Part shown: positions 59,211 through 64,000 of the stretch, in pieces
Layout of the letters: each line of letters begins with the position of its first letter
How positions within the stretch are numbered: position 1 is the first letter of the stretch
Source: CAXSEF01 sp964236695
GTDB taxonomy: Bacteria; Pseudomonadota; Alphaproteobacteria; Acetobacterales; Acetobacteraceae
Reading direction: 5' to 3'
NCBI GenBank assembly: GCA_964236695.1
Contig: CAXSFU010000006.1
Coordinates: 1-64,000, forward strand
DNA length: 64,000 bases
Translations under genes and position numbers: made by a program
Notes under the pieces: generated by a model
Database searches by the model: none
Seen by the model: only the letters and a program-made list of their open reading frames with translations
What the model was told of the DNA's origin: nothing

Positions 59211-60773
59211 CTAGTCGCTCCCGACCGCCAGCCCCGCCCCCCGCGGGTCCGTCGCGATGTGGCACGTCTGTTCCGCGTCCGGCAGGTAGCGCGCGCATTC
59301 CGCGACGTTGGCCCGCCCCGGCTCCGGCACCGGCGAGGCCATCGCCCGCCCCGAGCGCCGCGCGTCCTCCAGCCCGTCCGCCACCGCCAGTGCCGCGCCG
59401 TCCTGCCCCGACCCGCCCACCGCCGCGCGGAACGCGTGCAGGTTCGCGTTCCACTCCAGCGCCGCCGACAGCATCGGCCGCGCCAGCGCCGGCGACGCCG
59501 CCAGCAGCACCCCTGTCCCCGCCGCCACCCGCCCGGTGCCGAACAGGTTGTCCATCGTGAGCGCGCACGCCACCGCCCCGCCGTGCCGGTCCAGCACCAC
59601 GAAGCTCGTCGACGCCGGCAGCGCGGGCAGCGCCGGCCCGCCGCCGGCCCCCGCCAGGGCCGACTTCGCGTCCGCCCCCGCGCGCACCGCCGCCGCCGCA
59701 GACAGCGCCCGCGCCTGCGCCCCCGCCAGGTCCCCGGGTGCGTGCAGCAGCGTCTGGAACGCCGCCGCCGCCGCCACGCCGCCGTCCGCCGGCTCCGGCA
59801 CGAACGCCACCCGGTCGTTGCCCGCGTCCAGCATCAGCGGCGCCACAGCGTGCGGCAGCGCCGTGCGCAGGTCCGCCGCCGCCAGCCCGCCGCCCGCCAC
59901 CGAAGCCCCCGCCACCAGCTTCGCGGCAAGCCCGCCCTGGTAGAGGTCGCCCACCCCCGCCACCCGCAGCTGCGCCAGCGTCGCCCCCAGCGCCGGCTGC
60001 GTCATCACCGCGCCTTCCGCCAGCGTCGTGCCCACCGCCCCAGCGTCGACCGCCGGCGCCACGCCCCCGCGCCGCGCCCGCCCGCCCCCCGCCGGGGCAG
60101 GTGCCGCCGGGCCGCCCGCGCCGAACACCGTTCGCGCGTTCGGGTCCGCCAGCAGCGGCGCGCCCACGTCCGCCAGGTCGCGCGCGAACGCCCGCGACAC
60201 CGGGGTGCCGAACCGCGCGAGCTGCTCCGCCGGCGCCACCAGCGACTCGAACGGCCGGCTGCCGTACAGCGCGTGCAGCAGGAACATCCCGCGCGCCAGC
60301 ATCGGCACCGCCGCCGGCCGGTCCGCCCCGGCGCCCGGCGCTCTGGGCGCGATCGGCGTGAACATGATCGCCTGCGGCACCCCGCCGCCCGCCCCCGCCT
60401 CGCGCGGCTGGTAGGCCAGGCACGCCCCGCCCGCCCCCAGCGACGCCCGCGACGGCAGCGTCACCGCCAGCGTGAACGCCAGCGCCACCGCCGCGTCCGC
60501 CGCCGTCCCGCCCTGCGCCAGCACCGTGCGCGCCGCCAGCGCTGCCTGCGGCTCGTCCGCCGCCGCGCCCCCGATGAAGCCCGTCAGCGCCTGCTGCGTC
60601 CCGCCCGACCCGCCCAGAAAGAAGTCGTGCACCCCGCTCGCCGCGCCGCAGCCGCCCAGCCCGAGCCCGAGCGCCGCCGCCGTCGCCGCACCCCGTGCCC
60701 CGCCCGACCGCCGCAGCGCCGACAGGACGCCGACACCCTGGCCCGCGCGCCCGTACCCGCTCCGCTGACCCAT
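59211..60773 (-). CDS. Gamma-glutamyltransferase family protein, divergent
   Basis: Putative periplasmic lipoprotein (lipobox LGLGGC) of 520 residues, of the Ntn-hydrolase gamma-glutamyltransferase fold. QGGTAADAAVALAFTLAV and LGAGGACLAY are in the large subunit. The autocleavage region reads PASTSFVVLDRHGG and then LTMDNLFGTGRVAAGTG. The usual Thr-Thr-His at the nucleophile is Ser-Thr-Ser here, so activity may be altered. ATG after AGGA. Many small Ala/Gly-rich loops. Confidence 0.8.
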   Translation of the reverse strand: MGQRSGYGRAGQGVGVLSALRRSGGARGAATAAALGLGLGGCGAASGVHDFFLGGSGGTQQALTGFIGGAAADEPQAALAARTVLAQGGTAADAAVALAFTLAVTLPSRASLGAGGACLAYQPREAGAGGGVPQAIMFTPIAPRAPGAGADRPAAVPMLARGMFLLHALYGSRPFESLVAPAEQLARFGTPVSRAFARDLADVGAPLLADPNARTVFGAGGPAAPAPAGGGRARRGGVAPAVDAGAVGTTLAEGAVMTQPALGATLAQLRVAGVGDLYQGGLAAKLVAGASVAGGGLAAADLRTALPHAVAPLMLDAGNDRVAFVPEPADGGVAAAAAFQTLLHAPGDLAGAQARALSAAAAVRAGADAKSALAGAGGGPALPALPASTSFVVLDRHGGAVACALTMDNLFGTGRVAAGTGVLLAASPALARPMLSAALEWNANLHAFRAAVGGSGQDGAALAVADGLEDARRSGRAMASPVPEPGRANVAECARYLPDAEQTCHIATDPRGAGLAVGSD

Positions 60774-60910
60774 GCTCGTCCTGCTCCACACGCGACCGCC
60801 ACGCCGGCGCAGGCCATAGCCGCAACAACCGCCTGCGGCAACAATCCGACCCTGCCCGCAGGGCCTCGGCCGGAGGGAGCGCCCGGCGGTGTCTCGGTTC
60901 GAAACCTAGA

Positions 60911-61061
60911 AAGGAAGGCCAGGGGCTCTGCCCCTGGACCCCGCTCAAGGCAATTGCCTTGAGAATCCATTTGAAAGGAAGACCAGAAGGGAATCCCCAG
61001 GAGCGCCGGTCCAGGGCGGCTCGCCCTGGCGGGTCCAGGGCAGAGCCCCGGCCTTGCTTCC
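60911..61061. repeat. Family A repeat
   Basis: CCAGGGGCTCTGCCCCTGG, CTCAAGGCAATTGCCTTGAG and CCAGGGCGGCTCGCCCTGG. It fills about half of the 329-base gap 60774-61102; nothing else is recognised there. Confidence 0.85.
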
Positions 61062-61102
61062 CTGCGCCGCTTTCCGCTTCTCCCCCCCGAGCACCGCCCG
61101 CC

Positions 61103-63364
61103 TCAGCGCGTGCGACCCTCGGGGTGCAGCACCCCGGCCAGGAACCGGGCGCGCGCCCTGGCGACCGCGGCGCGGAGTTTCGGGTCGGGCAGCAGGTGGG
61201 TGCCGGGCAGCAGCAGCAGGTCGTACGGCCGGCCCGCGGCGATCAGCGCCTGGGTGATCTTCACCGTGTTCTCGAAATACACGTTGTCGTCGGTCAGGCC
61301 GTGCATCAGCAGCAGCGGCCGCCGCAGCCCCGACGCATAGGTCAGCACGCTGGACGCGTGGTAGCCGTCCGGGTCGTCCTGCGGCGTGCCGAGGTAGCGC
61401 TCGGTGTAGGCGGTGTCGTAGTCGGCGAAGTCCGCCACCGGCGCGCCGGCGACGCCGACGGCGAACACGTCGGGCCTGCGCATCGTGGCCATCGCGGTGA
61501 AATAGCCGCCGAACGACCAGCCGGTGACGCCGACGCGGGAAAGGTCCATCTCCGGATACCGCGCGCCCAGCGCCCGCAGCCCGTCGACCTGGTCGGCGAG
61601 CGGCAGGTCGATGAGGTTGCCGCGCGTGGCGCGCTCCCAGTCGCGGCCGCGCCCGGGGGTGCCGCGGCCGTCGAGGCTGACCACCACGAAGCCCTGGTCG
61701 GCGAGGCACTGGTCGTCCAGGTAGCGGCGCGGCGCGCGCTTGACCATCTTCACCGTGGGCCCGGCATACACCGACAGCACCACCGGGAAGCGCCGTCCGG
61801 GTGCCGCCCAGGCCGGGCGCAGCACCACGGCGTCGAGCGCCAGCGGGCCGGCGGTGGTGAACTCGGGGGCGGGCAGGGCGGCCGGCGTCTCCGCCCGGCT
61901 CGGCAGGGTGGCCAGCACGCGGCCGTCGGCGGCGCGCACCAGGCTGGCGGCGGTGCCGTCGGCGCCGCTGAAGCGGTCCACGAACACCGCATGCCCACCC
62001 TCGGCGAAATGCGCCTCGTGCAGGCCAGGCTCTGCCGCCACCGGCACGGCGTCGCCGGTGGCCAGCGACACGCGCTGCAGCGTGGTGCCGAGGCGGTCGG
62101 CAGAGGCGGCGGCGATCGTCACCGCGCCGGCGCCGGCGTCGAGGTCCGTCACCGCGAGGAACGCCAGCCCCGGGGCGAGCGCGCGCTCCAGGCTGCCGTC
62201 GGCATGGCGCAGCTCCAGCCGCCAGCCGCCGTCGCGCTCGGCCGCCCACAGGAAGCCGGAGCCGTCCGGCAGCCACAGCGGCAGCGCCCGCCCGTCCGCG
62301 CGCGGCAGAGGGTCGATGTCGAGCCACGCTGGGTCGCTCTCTGCGAGCAGCGTGGTCGCGTGCCCGGTCGCGGGGTCCACCGCGAGCACCCGCTCCTCCG
62401 TCTGTGCCCGGTTCAGCACCACGAGGCACAGGTGCCCGGCGCTCCAGGTCACGCGGGCGAGATACGGCCAGGCCTCGCCGTCCCAGTCCACCCAGCGCGT
62501 GTCGCCGCCGCCCTGCGCCACCAGGCCGAGCCGCACCCGCGCGTTGGCGGTGCCGGCGCGGGGATAGCGGAACGCCGACGGCGGCGTCGCCGGGTGCTCC
62601 GGGTCGGCGATGAAGTGCGGCTCCACCCCGGCGGTGTCGGCCTCCTCGTAGAGCAGCGTGGCCCCGTCCGGCGACCACCAGGCGCCGTCGGGACGGTCCA
62701 GCTCCTCCGCGGCGGCGAACTCGGCGAGGCCGTGGCTCAGCGTGTCGCTGCCGCCCCGCGTGAGCTGCCGGTCCTCGCCGGTCGCGAGGTCGACGACGTG
62801 CAGGTCGTTGTCGCGCACCACAGCGACGCGGCGGCCGTCGGGCGACAGCCGCGGCGCGATCCAGCCGGCGCCGGGCACCGGACCGGCCGTGCCGCTGGCG
62901 GTGTCCACCCGCACCAGCCGGTCGGCCTGGGTGAGCAGCGCGGTGGCGCCGTCGCGCGACACTGCGACGTCGGTGATGCCGGCGAGCGTCATGCGCGCCC
63001 GCTCGCGCCGGGCCTTCTCCTCGGCCGACAGGACCTCCGGGCCGTCGTCCGGCGCGGCCAGCTCCGTTTCCGCCCCGCTGGCGATGTCGAGGCGGTAGAG
63101 GCGCTGGCGGGTGTCGCGCGGGCCGGAGCGCAGGTAGAGCACGGTGCGGCCGTCCGGGGCGGGCTCGGCGTGGCGGGGCGCGCCCAGGCTGCCGCCGCGG
63201 GTGGCGGCGAGGGCGTCGAAGCAGTCCTCCGACGCTGCGGCGGGATCGGCCGCGCGGGCGGCGGGCGCGAGGAGCAGGACGAACGCGAACACCCGGGCCG
63301 CGGCGAGCGGCCGCCGGCCCGGCCCGGTCCCGGCGGAACGACGGACGGGCGGAGAAGCGCGCAT
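61103..63364 (-). CDS. S9 family (dipeptidyl peptidase IV-like) peptidase
   Basis: Secreted or periplasmic serine peptidase of 753 residues. A signal peptide (FAFVLLLAPAARA) precedes a beta-propeller region (about 40-480) with WWSPDGATLLYEEADTAGV and FRYPRAGTANARVRLGLV, typical of DPP IV-like enzymes. The alpha/beta-hydrolase domain has DGRGTPGRGRDWE, GWSFGGYFTAM (nucleophile), HGLTDDNVYFENT (Asp) and PGTHLL (His). It should cut N-terminal dipeptides, often after proline, by family. Confidence 0.92.
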   Translation of the reverse strand: MRASPPVRRSAGTGPGRRPLAAARVFAFVLLLAPAARAADPAAASEDCFDALAATRGGSLGAPRHAEPAPDGRTVLYLRSGPRDTRQRLYRLDIASGAETELAAPDDGPEVLSAEEKARRERARMTLAGITDVAVSRDGATALLTQADRLVRVDTASGTAGPVPGAGWIAPRLSPDGRRVAVVRDNDLHVVDLATGEDRQLTRGGSDTLSHGLAEFAAAEELDRPDGAWWSPDGATLLYEEADTAGVEPHFIADPEHPATPPSAFRYPRAGTANARVRLGLVAQGGGDTRWVDWDGEAWPYLARVTWSAGHLCLVVLNRAQTEERVLAVDPATGHATTLLAESDPAWLDIDPLPRADGRALPLWLPDGSGFLWAAERDGGWRLELRHADGSLERALAPGLAFLAVTDLDAGAGAVTIAAASADRLGTTLQRVSLATGDAVPVAAEPGLHEAHFAEGGHAVFVDRFSGADGTAASLVRAADGRVLATLPSRAETPAALPAPEFTTAGPLALDAVVLRPAWAAPGRRFPVVLSVYAGPTVKMVKRAPRRYLDDQCLADQGFVVVSLDGRGTPGRGRDWERATRGNLIDLPLADQVDGLRALGARYPEMDLSRVGVTGWSFGGYFTAMATMRRPDVFAVGVAGAPVADFADYDTAYTERYLGTPQDDPDGYHASSVLTYASGLRRPLLLMHGLTDDNVYFENTVKITQALIAAGRPYDLLLLPGTHLLPDPKLRAAVARARARFLAGVLHPEGRTR

Positions 63365-63530
63365 GGAGACCGATCCTTCCTGTGCCCTGCACGGGCAGAG
63401 TCCCGGCGAGATCCCGCCCGCCGCGCCCTGGGCCGGCACGCATGATGCGCCGGTGCCCTGGCGCCGGATAGCACCGGCCGATCGCGTCCCGGTCCAACCC
63501 CCTCCCCAGATGCCCCGGGCCCGAAGTCGC

Positions 63531-63590
63531 GCGGGTCTGGGGGCGCCTGCCCCCAGCGGGTCCAGGGCAGGGCCCTGGCCTTGCTTCCTT
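63531..63590. repeat. Family A repeat, short
   Basis: GGGGGCGCCTGCCCCC and CCAGGGCAGGGCCCTGG modules upstream of the last gene. The rest of the gap 63365-63643 contains only its ribosome binding site. Confidence 0.8.
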
Positions 63591-63643
63591 GCCCGAGCCC
63601 CCCGGTGCTACACCCGCCCCGCAACACCCGCCGGAGCACGACG

Positions 63644-64000
63644 ATGCGTTGGTCGACCCTGATGCGCGGCCTCGCCGCCGCCGCCCTGCTGGCCGCCGCT
63701 CCCGCCCGTGCCCAGGACGCCACCCCCGCGCCGCACTCCCTCGCCGCCCCCGACACCGCCTTCTCCCCCGCGCAGCGCGCCGAGATCGTGGCGATCCTGC
63801 GCGACGCCCTGCGCACCGACCCCTCGATCCTGCGCGACGCCGTCGGCGCCCTGCAGGCCGACGAGACCCGACAGCAGGCCGGCGCCACCCGCGACGCGCT
63901 CGCCACCCACCGCCAGGCCCTCGTCGCCACCCCCGGCGACCCCACCGCCGGCGACGCGCACGGCCGCCCCACCGTCGTCGAATTCTACGACACCCGTTGC
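63644..64000 (+). CDS. DsbA-like thioredoxin-fold protein, cut by window end
   Basis: First 119 residues of an exported thiol-disulfide protein. After a signal peptide (LAAAALLAAAPARAQ) comes a helical N-terminal region FSPAQRAEIVAILRDALRTDP... with a repeating Ala/Asp pattern. Then TVVEFYDTRC appears, the start of a DsbA-type CxxC motif at the very last codon. GGAG precedes the ATG. The rest of the thioredoxin domain lies beyond the window. Confidence 0.8.
   Translation, partial: MRWSTLMRGLAAAALLAAAPARAQDATPAPHSLAAPDTAFSPAQRAEIVAILRDALRTDPSILRDAVGALQADETRQQAGATRDALATHRQALVATPGDPTAGDAHGRPTVVEFYDTRC

Overview
The window is a gene-dense, very GC-rich chromosome segment with strong G/C third-position bias. 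It looks like an alphaproteobacterium, most likely Acetobacteraceae (Roseomonas/Rhodopila/Acidiphilium-like). Supporting signs are the COQ9/def/rpsU group, the YbjN-proC-TetR-phasin run, an Fe-S-type CysH, an ETF-ubiquinone oxidoreductase and a ceramide pathway, all typical of alphaproteobacteria. This taxonomic call is inference from gene content. I see no tRNA, rRNA, CRISPR array, transposase, phage gene or plasmid replication gene.

Layout. 0.4-9 kb: glycine-rich secreted protein, Bcp peroxiredoxin, GlnE and a giant AsmA/YhdP-like protein. 9-13.3 kb: 2-haloacid dehalogenase, YbjN protein, ProC, TetR-like protein, phasin. 13.3-18.7 kb: acyltransferase 3, an EnvZ/OmpR-type two-component pair, a MarR regulator divergent from branched-chain aminotransferase. 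18.8-22.2 kb: MinCDE, MoaD/MoaE, a lipoprotein. 22.7-34.9 kb: radical SAM protein, a glycosyltransferase pair, ClC antiporter, MoaB, lytic transglycosylase, family-4 uracil-DNA glycosylase, ETF-QO, metallophosphoesterase, Na+/solute symporter. 35.2-38.6 kb: the cysHDN sulfate-assimilation operon, whose CysN carries a C-terminal DUF2061-like membrane domain. 38.8-46 kb: small hypothetical protein, degenerate transketolase-like protein, lipoprotein, mannose-1-phosphate guanylyltransferase/isomerase, COQ9, peptide deformylase, S21, a metal-binding protein. 46-53.4 kb: a compact ceramide (sphingolipid) cluster holding reductase, acyl-AMP ligase, ceramide synthase, a membrane hydroxylase, serine palmitoyltransferase and its ACP. 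53.6-64 kb: UppP, SGNH hydrolase, DHH phosphoesterase with UvsE, EpmA, gamma-glutamyltransferase, an S9 peptidase and a DsbA-like protein cut by the window end.

The most unusual feature is between the genes. Two unrelated families of palindromic repeats occupy most intergenic spaces. Family A (about 24 places) is made of GC-rich hairpins. It often supplies the stop codon or C-terminal residues of the upstream gene and apparently TTG start codons of a few genes. An inner stem shows compensatory base changes between copies. Family B (seven copies, about 116 bp) has two near-perfect AT-rich hairpins around a variable GC-rich centre, on a chromosome that is otherwise strongly GC-rich.

Other points of note are the hydroxylase translationally coupled to the ceramide synthase, the CysN-DUF2061 fusion beside an APS-type CysH with no CysC kinase, and the transketolase relative that has lost its cofactor-binding signature.
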